A stretch of 64,000 bases of DNA from Planococcus liqunii (GTDB taxonomy: Bacteria > Bacillota > Bacilli > Bacillales_A > Planococcaceae). Both the position numbers and the translations under genes were made by a program. The stretch lies in assembly GCF_030413595.1 (NCBI RefSeq), contig NZ_CP129238.1, positions 2,046,001-2,110,000 on the forward strand, given 5' to 3'. Of this stretch, positions 8,480 through 17,135 are shown piece by piece. Below the pieces are notes generated by a model. The model searched no databases, was not told the origin of the DNA, and worked only from the letters and a program-made list of their open reading frames with translations. Positions within the stretch are counted from its first letter, which is position 1. Every line of letters starts with the position of its first letter.

Positions 8480-10312
8480 CTAGACATCAATATCGCCCAG
8501 AATCTTCAATGCGTCAAGCATCAGCAGGAGCTCATATGCTGCCGCCGGATTGCGCAGTTCTTTGTTCAGCAATTTCTCGATGCGGGTGATGCGGTACATC
8601 AACCCGCTCATCGACAGCGACAAATCGCTGATTGACTGCTGCAGATTGCCGCCGTTCATCAGGAAAACATACAAAGTTTTCAGGAGTTCATCCCGTTTGT
8701 GATCTTTCAGTTCAAAGATCGGTTCCAATTCTTTTCTGGCAATGCGCCGGATGGTTAGCATATTTTTGGAATTGATCAGCGAACCGATGATGCTGACTTC
8801 TTCGAAAGAAGCGATTTTTTCAGCCGTATTCAAGCGCAGTGCGACTCTGGATTCTTCCAGCCCTTCATCAATCGTCTCGATGGACCCGTGCTGGCTGCTC
8901 ATGCCGACTTGGAACGCGATATGCCGATGTTCATGGCTTAAATGCTTAAGGATATTCTCCAGCATATAGTTGAGCCGGTCCACTTTCGGCAGCAGCATGA
9001 CAATCGATCCTTCGTATTCGGTGATGAGGATTTTATAGCTTTGCATTTCTAAATAGCGTGTGATCGATTGGATGATCTGGTCCAGCAGCTCCACTTTGGA
9101 GACATCCAGGTGTTCGGAAGTGCATTTCAAGCTGGCGATGAAAAAAGGTTCCTTCAAATCGATGCCCATATAATAGCCCCGGTAAACAATGCTCGGAATT
9201 GAAGTATATTGCTTTTGCAGCAATTGTTCAAAGAAATACGCCTTGATGTTTTCGACCGCTTCCAAACTGGTTTTCTCATTCAAAAAGTAAAGCGCTGCCG
9301 ACGTCGCGGCACGTTGGATAAACATGGTTTCATTTTCAGCATCTGCCTCTTTGTCCAGATAAAAAAAGGTGATATAGCCAATCGGCTTTTTCTGGACAAT
9401 AATCGGTGACACGAGGCGTTTATGGGCTTTTCCTTGAATGACAAAAGTTTTGTCATAGGACGAATAAAGGATTTTCCCGCTTTTGGTTTTATTGATGGAG
9501 TTATAGAAGTCTTCACTAAAAGTCTTGTACTGGATTTCGTCAATCCCCCGGTAAACGCGCGGATGGAAATTCAAATCTTCAATGGAAACTGGAATGTTCA
9601 AGGTGTCATAGATGGTGCTGATCATTTCCTCTATCGAATCACCATCCGACAGCCTTGTTGTCAGTGTGTTATGGAAGGTGGAAGCTTTCTCAATGAAATC
9701 TTTCTGTTCCAGCAGCTGCTCATACGTAAAATTGAGCTCATCGATAAAGCGGCTTTCCTGATACAGCTGGATTTCTTTTTGCATGTCGGCATCGTCCCAA
9801 TCTTCCTCGGGCCTCATTTCAAATGTACAGGAAGCGTCTCCTTTTCCTCTGCATTCGATTTCCCGAAGGAAAACGCGGCGCCCAGTAATCGTCGAAGTGA
9901 AACCGCTTCCAAATCCGGTCAAAGTATGGCATACCGGACAATTTGAAATGCCGTGGTTTTTCACATGTTCAGCCACTTCAAAGGAATCCAGCCATTCTCC
10001 TTTTGCTGAAATTCTTGTCACTTCCCCGTTCTCATCCACAATCACTTCCCGATTGGATATCAGACCGGAGATTTGCCCGGTTTCGTAATGCAGCGCTCCG
10101 GCTTTTTCCAGCATTTCTTCGGTCGTGCCTCCAACTTTCAGAACATCGATTGCATGGGCTTTCCCGAGATTCCATCCATATTTGAGCAAAAACGACTTGG
10201 CCCGCTGAACTCCCAGGTTTTCAATCAGTTCTTTTCTTAATAACCCGAAAGTGGCAGAAGTCGTCGAGATTTTTTTATCTTCCATTTGATCGAACGTTTC
10301 CAGTTTTCTCAT
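8480..10312 (-). CDS. aromatic-sensing regulator: XylR_N + V4R + PucR-type HTH
   Basis: The frame opens at 10477, but AAGGGGG lies six bases before the ATG at 10312, giving 610 residues. Residues about 10-105 match the XylR/DmpR N-terminal activator domain. Residues 110-170 are a V4R domain with Cys125, Cys128, Cys154 and Cys162 (CPVCHTLTGFGSGF ... ECRGKGDASC). A GAF-like middle (about 205-345) and a PucR-type C-terminal helix-turn-helix (about 540-585, LQQSISDLSLSMSGLMYRI) follow. In DmpR/XylR/PoxR this sensor pair binds phenols but drives a sigma-54 AAA+ ATPase; here the ATPase is replaced by a PucR output. Probably the activator of the neighbouring operons. Confidence 0.8.
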   Translation of the reverse strand: MRKLETFDQMEDKKISTTSATFGLLRKELIENLGVQRAKSFLLKYGWNLGKAHAIDVLKVGGTTEEMLEKAGALHYETGQISGLISNREVIVDENGEVTRISAKGEWLDSFEVAEHVKNHGISNCPVCHTLTGFGSGFTSTITGRRVFLREIECRGKGDASCTFEMRPEEDWDDADMQKEIQLYQESRFIDELNFTYEQLLEQKDFIEKASTFHNTLTTRLSDGDSIEEMISTIYDTLNIPVSIEDLNFHPRVYRGIDEIQYKTFSEDFYNSINKTKSGKILYSSYDKTFVIQGKAHKRLVSPIIVQKKPIGYITFFYLDKEADAENETMFIQRAATSAALYFLNEKTSLEAVENIKAYFFEQLLQKQYTSIPSIVYRGYYMGIDLKEPFFIASLKCTSEHLDVSKVELLDQIIQSITRYLEMQSYKILITEYEGSIVMLLPKVDRLNYMLENILKHLSHEHRHIAFQVGMSSQHGSIETIDEGLEESRVALRLNTAEKIASFEEVSIIGSLINSKNMLTIRRIARKELEPIFELKDHKRDELLKTLYVFLMNGGNLQQSISDLSLSMSGLMYRITRIEKLLNKELRNPAAAYELLLMLDALKILGDIDV

Positions 10313-10470
10313 GAAAATCCCCCTTGTGGCTATTATGGTCTCTGAGAATACATACTCCATAACTTTTATCCCATTCTCTTTTGTAAAACATAATAATTTT
10401 ATGCTTATATGGATTATACAAAATAAACAGAAATATTTCTCATTTATTTTCAAATGGTAGCTCCACAGAG

Positions 10471-10502
10471 AAAACACCTCCAGCCCAAAGCCGGAAGTGT
10501 TT
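10471..10502 (-). terminator. terminator after module II
   Basis: AAACAC...GTGTTT with an inner CTCCAGCC/GGCCGGAAG-like pairing forms a near-complete stem at 10471-10502, followed on the minus strand by TTTTCTC. It lies just after the stop codon at 10511 and separates module II from the regulator gene. Confidence 0.65.
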
Positions 10503-10510
10503 CTGCCAAG

Positions 10511-11368
10511 TCAGATATTAATGCCTGCTTTAACAGATAAACCGTAATCCAAGCCAGCATGGATCTCGCTTTCCTGATTGTAGAACGCGCGCAGTTTTTT
10601 CACTGCCTCTTCCGGCGGCTTGGCATTAAAGAAACCTTTACGGGTCATCGTGACGCCTGAATTCACTTTTAAATCGGTTAAGCTTTCACACATTTTGATA
10701 CCGGCCGCAAAAGAATCGACTACCGGCACATCGCCGATCCGGGAAATGCCGTGTGCAGCCAAAAAGACATTCAGCGGACCTTCACCCGGTACAATGACAT
10801 CAGCCCCAAGAGCGATGGCTTCCTCCGCACTGGCAATAAAGCTGTCAATGACCGGCTGTGGATTTTCAAAACCGGCCAGCACATCGTAGAACCCGATCGA
10901 CGTCTGGACAATCGGTCCGAGTTTCCCGCCAAGTCCGTAGCGTTCGGCGTTGCTGCGCAATTGGTCCGCCAGCGGTTCCAGGAAATTGACGATGCCGATG
11001 CGGTCTCCGAGCATCGACGCAATATGGAAAGAAGCCTGCCCGTAGCCAATCACCGGGATGTCAACCAATGCCCGCGCCTCCAGCAAACCGACGTCCGGAA
11101 TCGTGCCGATGAACATGCAATCGTAGCCGGCGCTTTCGGCAATCAAGGCGTTGCGGATAAACTGTTCTTTGTGCAGGTTCTGCAAATAGGAATACGTGAT
11201 AAAATGGCCGGGATAATCGCTCGGATAAGTTTCACTGGCCATGCCGTGCAGCACAACTTCTACATCCGGGCGCGCGACTTTCTGGATATGGCCGATGACC
11301 GCATCCCGGTAAGCCGGCACATGTTCGATCGATGTCAAACTTTGATGCCATATTTTCAACACATCCAT
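10511..11368 (-). CDS. Asp/Glu/hydantoin racemase-fold protein without catalytic cysteines
   Basis: 285 residues of the Asp/Glu racemase superfamily; the SAGYDCMFIGTIPDVG, then LLEARALVDIPVIGYG, region aligns with the hydantoin racemase pattern A-C-F-G-D-P-G-L. The first catalytic Cys is replaced (IGTIPDVG) and the second motif, normally GCAGM-like, reads VPGEGPLN. Both acid/base cysteines are therefore missing, which argues against ordinary racemase or maleate isomerase chemistry. It is the last gene of module II, directly after the flavoprotein gene. GTG (11362) or TTG (11359) are alternative starts with better spacing to AGGGGG. It may be a decarboxylase or isomerase with altered chemistry, or a ligand-binding protein. 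Confidence 0.7.
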   Translation of the reverse strand: MDVLKIWHQSLTSIEHVPAYRDAVIGHIQKVARPDVEVVLHGMASETYPSDYPGHFITYSYLQNLHKEQFIRNALIAESAGYDCMFIGTIPDVGLLEARALVDIPVIGYGQASFHIASMLGDRIGIVNFLEPLADQLRSNAERYGLGGKLGPIVQTSIGFYDVLAGFENPQPVIDSFIASAEEAIALGADVIVPGEGPLNVFLAAHGISRIGDVPVVDSFAAGIKMCESLTDLKVNSGVTMTRKGFFNAKPPEEAVKKLRAFYNQESEIHAGLDYGLSVKAGINI

Positions 11369-11372
11369 CCCC

Positions 11373-12752
11373 CTAAAGTACAGTTTGTTTTTGTAATGCG
11401 GCTTGAACGGCTATCCTGCCAAAAATAGCGGCTTTGCCGAGAGAACTCCCTGTCATGTATCCTGCGCCGTGGAATCCTCCTGCGATTTCGCCGGCCGCAT
11501 ACAGTCCTTCAATCGGTTCATTGAACGCATTCAACACTTGCGCGGATGGATCGACACTGACACCGGCATAGGTGGCCAGCATCGCCACGGTTGTCCGCAT
11601 TGTGTAAAACGGAGAGTTGCCGATCGGCGCCGGCGTTCCGAAATGGTGCGTCAATGTGCTGCGGCCGAATTTTTGGTCGCCGCCATTTTGGATATCGCGA
11701 TTATACTCATTTATAGTAGATTTCAACGATCCAGCGGGAACTCCCATAATTTCCGCCAGCCCTTCAAGCGTATCCGCCTTTTCGATTAAGCCGAGCGCCA
11801 GCAGCTTGTCAAAGTCGTAAAGGGCGTCGCCTGGAACGCCCTGATCCATAATGGACTGGTCCCAGACCTGGTACGTGATGCCTTCCGGCTGAAGCAAGGC
11901 TTCCGAACCGATCAGCTTGTAAGAAATCGATTCGTTGACAAAACGCTCCGCGAATTTATTGATGATGATGGCGCCTTTGTAAAATGCCAAAGCTTGTGAT
12001 TTCCTTGGTCCGTCTGCACTCGGATGAAAGCCATATGTCCCTTTTAAATACGGGAAATCACGCAGCCAGGCCCCTTGTTCACTGGCCAGCTTGATGCCGT
12101 CTCCGACATTTCCCTTGCCGCCGATGCGGATGGCACCGGATAAATGCGGTGCGAAGTTTTGGAGCAAGTCTTCGCTTCTTGAGAAGCCGCCTGACGTGAG
12201 CAGCACACCGTTCTCAGCCGTCGCGGTTTCCGTTTTGCCGGCATGTTCAAAAATCACTTGTGAAACACGTCCATCTTCATCTTTACGCAGCCGCTTGACG
12301 GACGCCCCGGTTTTAAATGACACAGTGCCGGATTCGGCAGCCGCTCGGTACAAAGCCGTAATGGCCTGCTGCGGAGTGATGGTGTGGCCCCGCGGAACGC
12401 TATGTCCGCTCACTGCCTGGACTTTATGAAACTCCACTCCCTTAGAAACAAGCCATTCATATGTTTCCAACTGGCGCTTGCCGTATGCTTCCACCAATTC
12501 GGTTTCATTCTTGCCTTCACCGACTGCGAGCATGTCGTCAACCAGGAAACGAGATTCATCGTTGATGCCTTCTTGGTGCTGGAGATCGGTTCCGGCGAAC
12601 GCCATATAGCGCCCGCTGAGCAGTGAACTGCCGCCGAAATCCGCTTCTTTTTCAAGCACGAGGACAGCTGCTCCCTGTGCAGCCGCTTCCGCCGCCGCAC
12701 ACAAGCCCGCCATTCCCGCCCCGACAATGATCAAATTATACGTTTCTCCCAT
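11373..12752 (-). CDS. FAD-dependent dehydrogenase, fumarate reductase/KstD family
   Basis: 459 residues. The N-terminal dinucleotide-binding motif IIVGAGMAGLCAAAEAA, then VLVLEKEADFGGSS, matches the KstD/fumarate reductase flavoprotein group (here GGSS, not the RGGN of the other two). A C-terminal GLYAAGEIAGGFHGAGYM motif completes the FAD site. Such enzymes introduce double bonds next to keto or carboxyl groups. It lies six bases after the GlcG/HbpS gene and five before the racemase-like gene, clearly within one operon. The ribosome binding site is weak, suggesting translational coupling. Second of three such flavoproteins in the island; the substrate is not readable. Confidence 0.8.
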   Translation of the reverse strand: MGETYNLIIVGAGMAGLCAAAEAAAQGAAVLVLEKEADFGGSSLLSGRYMAFAGTDLQHQEGINDESRFLVDDMLAVGEGKNETELVEAYGKRQLETYEWLVSKGVEFHKVQAVSGHSVPRGHTITPQQAITALYRAAAESGTVSFKTGASVKRLRKDEDGRVSQVIFEHAGKTETATAENGVLLTSGGFSRSEDLLQNFAPHLSGAIRIGGKGNVGDGIKLASEQGAWLRDFPYLKGTYGFHPSADGPRKSQALAFYKGAIIINKFAERFVNESISYKLIGSEALLQPEGITYQVWDQSIMDQGVPGDALYDFDKLLALGLIEKADTLEGLAEIMGVPAGSLKSTINEYNRDIQNGGDQKFGRSTLTHHFGTPAPIGNSPFYTMRTTVAMLATYAGVSVDPSAQVLNAFNEPIEGLYAAGEIAGGFHGAGYMTGSSLGKAAIFGRIAVQAALQKQTVL

Positions 12753-12757
12753 AGGCT

Positions 12758-13207
12758 TTACACTGCCTTTGAAGTTAATTCGTTCAACACCTCTAAAGCC
12801 GCTTCACAGACTTGCATATCGTGGGAATAATGGCCGCCGCTGACACCGATGCCGCCAATCAATTCATCATTGATTTTGATTGGATAGCCGCCGCCAAAGA
12901 TTACTAATCGCTCTGTATGGACCAAGCCGTGCAACAACGGCGGATCGTCTTTCAAGCGGTCATACCATTCGTGGGTGGCACGGTTGTACGTTGCTGCAGA
13001 AAATGCTTTGTTCTGCGCAATTTCCAGGCTTAATACCGGCGCATTGTCCATTGCCGAAAAAGCTTTCAAGTTTCCGACACGGTCGACGATGGCGATGCTG
13101 AAGGGAATGCCCATTTCTTTGCCTTTTTCCGCCGCTGCTTCCAGTAATTTAGTGGCTAATGCCAGGCTGATGTTTTTCGACTCGATTGCTGTGATGAATT
13201 CGCTAAT
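12758..13207 (-). CDS. GlcG/HbpS-type heme-binding family protein, probable ATT start
   Basis: The full GlcG/HbpS domain is present: an N-terminal helix SLALATKLLEAAAEKGKEMG, then IPFSIAIVDRVGNL, ending in GGIGVSGG...DMQVCEAAL. The first ATG (13114) would delete the conserved helix, and the frame has no ATG, GTG or TTG before it, only a stop at 13216. AAGGGG sits nine bases before ATT at 13207, so initiation at ATT (149 aa) is the best explanation; ATC at 13210 is a second option. Members occur beside glycolate, diol and aromatic catabolic genes, and some bind heme. The role here is unknown. It is between the SDR and a flavoprotein in module II. Confidence 0.7.
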   Translation of the reverse strand: MSEFITAIESKNISLALATKLLEAAAEKGKEMGIPFSIAIVDRVGNLKAFSAMDNAPVLSLEIAQNKAFSAATYNRATHEWYDRLKDDPPLLHGLVHTERLVIFGGGYPIKINDELIGGIGVSGGHYSHDMQVCEAALEVLNELTSKAV

Positions 13208-13222
13208 GATAATCTACCCCTT

Positions 13223-13963
13223 TTAGTTTGTTTGTGGTGTAACTGCGACCGGCTGGCCATATCCGAACGCTTCAATCGAAGAAGCGGTGACGGCTTTCAT
13301 TTTCGGTAAACAAAGATCTACGATGACGTGTGCAATATCAACCGGCTGCAGCCAGCTGGATTTGTTGACGCCTGCGCCAAGCACCGCCATCATCTGCGTA
13401 TCGACGGGCCCCGGGCAAACGGCGTTGACCCGGACGCCGTACGGCTTCAATTCTTCGCCGAGCGCTTTTGAAAAACCGATGATGGCATGTTTGGATGAAA
13501 TATAAGCGGAGCGGTTCGGGCCGCCTTTTGTGCCCCAGATGGACGAAATATTGATGATGACGCCGTCCCGCCTTTCGATCATTTCCGGCACGACCGCTTT
13601 GCTCAAATAAAACGGCGCGTGGACATTGATGTCATGGACCCATTTCCATTCTTCCACGGACAATTCGGTGATCGGCTTCATGCTCATGACGCCGGCATTG
13701 TTGATCAGAATGTCAATTTTTCCGAAGCGCTGCTTCACTTGTGCAATTGCCTGGTCCACAGCCGCTTCATCGCCGACATCGCAAATGACGGCGATGGCTT
13801 CTAAACCATATTGATGGTCAATTGCCTGGACGACTTCGTTGCATTCTTCTTCGCTTCTGGCGCATACGGCTACATTCGCTCCGTATGATGCCAAAAGCAG
13901 GCAAGTTTCCCGCCCAATTCCCCGGCCGCCGCCTGTGACGAACGCCACTTTTCCTGTTAACAT
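13223..13963 (-). CDS. short-chain dehydrogenase/reductase (SDR)
   Basis: 246 residues, classical SDR size. It has the cofactor motif TGGGRGIG (10-17), NNAG (88-91), catalytic Ser about 140, Tyr154 and Lys158 (YISSK) and the PGPV segment after the active site. ATG at 13963 follows AAGGAGG with eight bases of spacing; the GTG at 13972 lies within that signal. It probably oxidises an alcohol or reduces a ketone of the pathway intermediate, a natural partner for the flanking ring desaturases. Nineteen bases downstream of the 13982 flavoprotein gene. Confidence 0.85.
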   Translation of the reverse strand: MLTGKVAFVTGGGRGIGRETCLLLASYGANVAVCARSEEECNEVVQAIDHQYGLEAIAVICDVGDEAAVDQAIAQVKQRFGKIDILINNAGVMSMKPITELSVEEWKWVHDINVHAPFYLSKAVVPEMIERRDGVIINISSIWGTKGGPNRSAYISSKHAIIGFSKALGEELKPYGVRVNAVCPGPVDTQMMAVLGAGVNKSSWLQPVDIAHVIVDLCLPKMKAVTASSIEAFGYGQPVAVTPQTN

Positions 13964-13981
13964 CGGCTGCACCTCCTTGAT

Positions 13982-15403
13982 TTATGAATAAGTTTTCACC
14001 GTTGAAGCGATATACTCGACGGCATGTTCCCCGGCCCGTTTTCCGAATACGAGGCTGCGCAATACCGATGTACCGCCCGGGTATTTGCCGTAGTACAAAC
14101 CGGTCATTTCGCCGGCTGCGTACAATCCCGGAATCGGCTCATTGTCGTTGGAGACGACGCGGCCATGGATGTCCGTCGCGATGCCGCCGTTCGTGAAGAC
14201 GTTGCAGCAGACAATCGGATAAGCGATAAACGGACCTTGGTCAATCGGAATCGCCCAATTGGATTTTGGCGGCTCAATGCCGACTGCCTGCTTGCCGTCT
14301 TTTACATTCCAGAGAAATTGCCCCGGCTGCACGGCTGCATTAAAGTCGTCGACCGTCTTTTTCAAGTTTTCCGGATTGATGTTTAACTGCTCAGCCAAAC
14401 CTTCAATCGTGTCGGAAACAATCGGCGGTTGTTCCGTTTGCAGCGCTTCTTCGTAATTCGGGATATCGTACATTTTCTGGTCCGTAACCATGTACGCGAT
14501 ATGCCCCGGCTGGTCGTAGAAGATTTTCCGCGCCACGGCTTCATACTGCTCATCGATCGTCGCTTCCCCTTCATCGGTAAAGCGTTCTCCGTGCTGATTG
14601 ACCAGAATGGCGTAGGGATAGGTCATGACGCCGGCTTCTTCGCGTTTGCTGCGCGGATCCACCGGTTCGGCATGGAATGAGTCCCATTGCCCGGTCGCTT
14701 TCGCGCCTAATTGCTGCGCCATGCGGATGCCTTCACCTTTGTTGTAATAGCCGCCTTCCGCAACCGGCGGAATCTTGTGCGCGTCGCGGCCGATATACTG
14801 GGCCATCATTTCCTGGCTCCCTTGGAAACCGCCAGCTGCCAGAACCACGGAATTCACTTGTAAATTGATGGAGTCCCCGCCTTTGATGCGGATTTTCAAG
14901 CTTTCCACGGCGCCTTCTTCACCCAGTTTCAAATCCCAAGCTGTCGCTTCGTAAATGATTTCAACATTCAGTGCGCGTGCACGAAGCGACAAGGTATCGA
15001 TCAATGCCCGTCCGCCGCCTACCGGCAGCAACCGGGGTTTGGAAGCGGTCAAGAACATCGTCGGCAAATAGCCGAATTCGACGCCTTTCGATTCCACCCA
15101 GCGCAATGTCGGACCGGCTTCATCGTATAAAGTCTCGATGTAAGCTCGGTCGGAAAAATTATCCGAAAAGGCCAGCATGTCTTCTTTAAAGTTTGCAGCT
15201 GGCTGGTCGATGTTTTCCATGCGCATATAAGCAGCCGTCCAGCGTGAATTGCCGCCGCGGTTATCAAAATCGGCCCGTTCAATAATGGCAATCCGGATAT
15301 CTTTGTTTTGTTCTTTCGCTTTTTCCGCCGCTGACAAAGCCGCTGCTGTTCCTGCTGCTCCGCAGCCAATGATGGCGATATCGTAATCCACTTCTCTTGT
15401 CAT
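13982..15403 (-). CDS. FAD-dependent desaturase/dehydrogenase, TcuA-like
   Basis: 473 residues. It has the FAD motif IAIIGCGAAGTAAALSAA, an acidic end of the beta strand (IAIIER), the RGGNSRW loop seen in TcuA-type enzymes, and the C-terminal GLYAAGEMTGLYYGKYPGG. It resembles the 3276-4796 protein in overall plan. The start at 15403 overlaps the lyase stop by four bases (ATGA), with GAGGAGG ten bases upstream, so the two are translationally coupled. It probably introduces unsaturation into a carboxylated or keto intermediate; the exact substrate is unknown. Confidence 0.8.
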   Translation of the reverse strand: MTREVDYDIAIIGCGAAGTAAALSAAEKAKEQNKDIRIAIIERADFDNRGGNSRWTAAYMRMENIDQPAANFKEDMLAFSDNFSDRAYIETLYDEAGPTLRWVESKGVEFGYLPTMFLTASKPRLLPVGGGRALIDTLSLRARALNVEIIYEATAWDLKLGEEGAVESLKIRIKGGDSINLQVNSVVLAAGGFQGSQEMMAQYIGRDAHKIPPVAEGGYYNKGEGIRMAQQLGAKATGQWDSFHAEPVDPRSKREEAGVMTYPYAILVNQHGERFTDEGEATIDEQYEAVARKIFYDQPGHIAYMVTDQKMYDIPNYEEALQTEQPPIVSDTIEGLAEQLNINPENLKKTVDDFNAAVQPGQFLWNVKDGKQAVGIEPPKSNWAIPIDQGPFIAYPIVCCNVFTNGGIATDIHGRVVSNDNEPIPGLYAAGEMTGLYYGKYPGGTSVLRSLVFGKRAGEHAVEYIASTVKTYS

Positions 15404-16296
15404 CGTTTCGGCGCCTCCTCTGCTCTATCAAATTCAAGGTACTCTTTTTCCCATTGTTTGATTTGCTTCAGTTTGAAAAGTTCTTGCCTTTCTTCCCATG
15501 TACAGATCAAATCGTGGATGTTCTGCTGCGAATGTTCCTGCTTCAGAACACGCAGGCTTTCCTGTATCCCTTTGATGGCGGAACGCAGCACCGTATTGGC
15601 GCAAAGCATGATCTGGAAGCCCATCTCTTCCGCTTCTTCCAGCGAGACGAGCGGTGTACTGCCGCCTTCCACCATATTGATAATATGCGGAATGTCCGGC
15701 ACGTTTGCGGTAATTTCAAGCAGCTGTGCGATTGTTGTCGGCGCTTCCACAAAAATCACATCCGCCCCCGCTTCTTTATAGGCGTTGGCCCGTTCCAGCG
15801 CTTCGCCCATGCCGTAGACGGCCAGTGCGTCGGTCCGGGCAATGATGGACAGGTCGTCTTCTTTCCGCGTATCCACCGCCGCTTTGATTTTGTAGACCAT
15901 CTCTTCTTTTGAAATGACCTGCTTGCCGCCAAAATGGCCGCATTTTTTCGGCGCTACTTGGTCTTCAAACTGGATCGCAGATGCACCGGCACGTTCCAGC
16001 TGTTTCACTGTGCGCATCAAATTGATGGCGTTGCCGAATCCGGTATCCCCGTCAACGACGATCGGCACATTCGTCACGTCCGACATCCGGCTGACCACAT
16101 CCGCAATTTCCGTGACAGCCGTTAGCCCAACATCCGCCCATCCGAGCTGGGCATTGGATATTCCCGCACCCGTCGCATAGATCGCGGGAAATCCGGTTTC
16201 TTCTATTAAACGCGCCGTCATGCCGTCATACGCACCCGGCAGAATAAATGCATTTGGCTGCTGAAGCAGCGCTTTGAATTGTTTGTTTTTTGACAT
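15400..16296 (-). CDS. isocitrate lyase/PEP mutase superfamily lyase (PrpB-like)
   Basis: 298 residues, the length of 2-methylisocitrate lyase, oxaloacetate hydrolase and dimethylmalate lyase. The active-site loop is KKCGHFGGK with the catalytic Cys intact, which favours a lyase over phosphonopyruvate chemistry. VVDGDTGFGN (Mg2+ site), QFEDQ and ARTDA follow the family order. These enzymes split a substituted malate into pyruvate, glyoxylate or oxaloacetate and a second acid. No methylcitrate synthase is nearby, though a PrpD-family gene lies at 26332. It is coupled to the downstream flavoprotein. Its substrate is probably a branched dicarboxylate from the pathway. Confidence 0.8.
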   Translation of the reverse strand: MSKNKQFKALLQQPNAFILPGAYDGMTARLIEETGFPAIYATGAGISNAQLGWADVGLTAVTEIADVVSRMSDVTNVPIVVDGDTGFGNAINLMRTVKQLERAGASAIQFEDQVAPKKCGHFGGKQVISKEEMVYKIKAAVDTRKEDDLSIIARTDALAVYGMGEALERANAYKEAGADVIFVEAPTTIAQLLEITANVPDIPHIINMVEGGSTPLVSLEEAEEMGFQIMLCANTVLRSAIKGIQESLRVLKQEHSQQNIHDLICTWEERQELFKLKQIKQWEKEYLEFDRAEEAPKR

Positions 16297-16315
16297 CCAA
16301 CCATTCCTTTTCTCT

Positions 16316-17116
16316 TTAAGTCATCAAACTGAACGCGGTTTCTTCCACTTCTTTATGCCATTTGATCGTCATCATTCGGTCCGAGATAAACCCGACGCGG
16401 TTGAAATTGATCTGCTGGTCAGCGGTCACTTGCAGAATGCCGACAATTTCCCGGTCATGGCATTTCACTGTGGCCACGTATTCCCCCCGTGCCGGCAAGG
16501 TGTATTGCGGCAACAAGCCGTTTTCCGGACACCATTCAATCGTGTAAGGCTCTCCAAGCAAATTTTGGATAAATTCAATATCGCCGACTGCCAGGCTTTC
16601 GCGGATGCGGGTTGAACTGATTTTGTCGCCGCACAGTTCCACTTTTGCCACTTCGGTCACGCCGTAATTGCCGCTGCCGTCTGCATAAAGCGTATTGACA
16701 TTGCCGGCGCCTTTGGACCCGTACGTATAGTCATAGCCGCAAACCACGTGTTTCGCATTAAGTCCGACCAAATACTGGCCTGCGAATTGCTGCGGGGAAA
16801 GAGAAGCGAAATCCAGGCTGAATTCTACAATGAAGAACCAATCGACGCCCAGTTGCTGAAGCCGCTGCTGCTTTTTCTCCAGAGGCATCAAATACTCGAC
16901 CTGTTTTTGCCCTTTTGACAACACGCTTTTCGGATGCGGGAAGAAGCTCATGACCGCTAAAGGCAGCCCCAGTTCATCCGCTTTTCGGCGGGCCGTTTCA
17001 ATAACGGTCCGATGGCCTTTATGGAGTCCGTCAAAAAATCCCAAAGCGATGACATGCGGCGGAAGCGTCTCTTGGCAATGCTGCAGATTGGCGTGATTGA
17101 TTTCGATTGTTTTCAT
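16316..17116 (-). CDS. FAD synthetase (RibF N-terminal type), riboflavin kinase domain degenerate
   Basis: 266 residues against about 310-320 for bifunctional RibF. The adenylyltransferase motifs are intact (GFFDGLHKGH near residue 27; KISSTRIR near 165), so FMN adenylylation to FAD is plausible. The C-terminal part keeps only short beta segments (YTLPARGEYVATVKC) and lacks the G-x-x-x-GFPTAN riboflavin kinase motif. It sits between a dioxygenase and the PrpB-like lyase in an operon holding two FAD dehydrogenases; a third flavoprotein and two flavin monooxygenases lie in the sister operons. A pathway-dedicated FAD supply enzyme is a reasonable inference. The start at 17116 has AGAGG nine bases upstream. 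Confidence 0.8.
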   Translation of the reverse strand: MKTIEINHANLQHCQETLPPHVIALGFFDGLHKGHRTVIETARRKADELGLPLAVMSFFPHPKSVLSKGQKQVEYLMPLEKKQQRLQQLGVDWFFIVEFSLDFASLSPQQFAGQYLVGLNAKHVVCGYDYTYGSKGAGNVNTLYADGSGNYGVTEVAKVELCGDKISSTRIRESLAVGDIEFIQNLLGEPYTIEWCPENGLLPQYTLPARGEYVATVKCHDREIVGILQVTADQQINFNRVGFISDRMMTIKWHKEVEETAFSLMT

Positions 17117-17135
17117 AGGATTTCGCCTCTTTTCC

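Noticed and set aside
3276..15403. Classical steroid (Kst/Hsa) degradation cluster
   Set aside because: The flavoproteins carry RGGN or GGSS loops closer to TcuA/fumarate reductase types, and no KshAB, ring side-chain or CoA-ligase genes are present; similarity is limited to the phenol-to-meta-cleavage enzymes.
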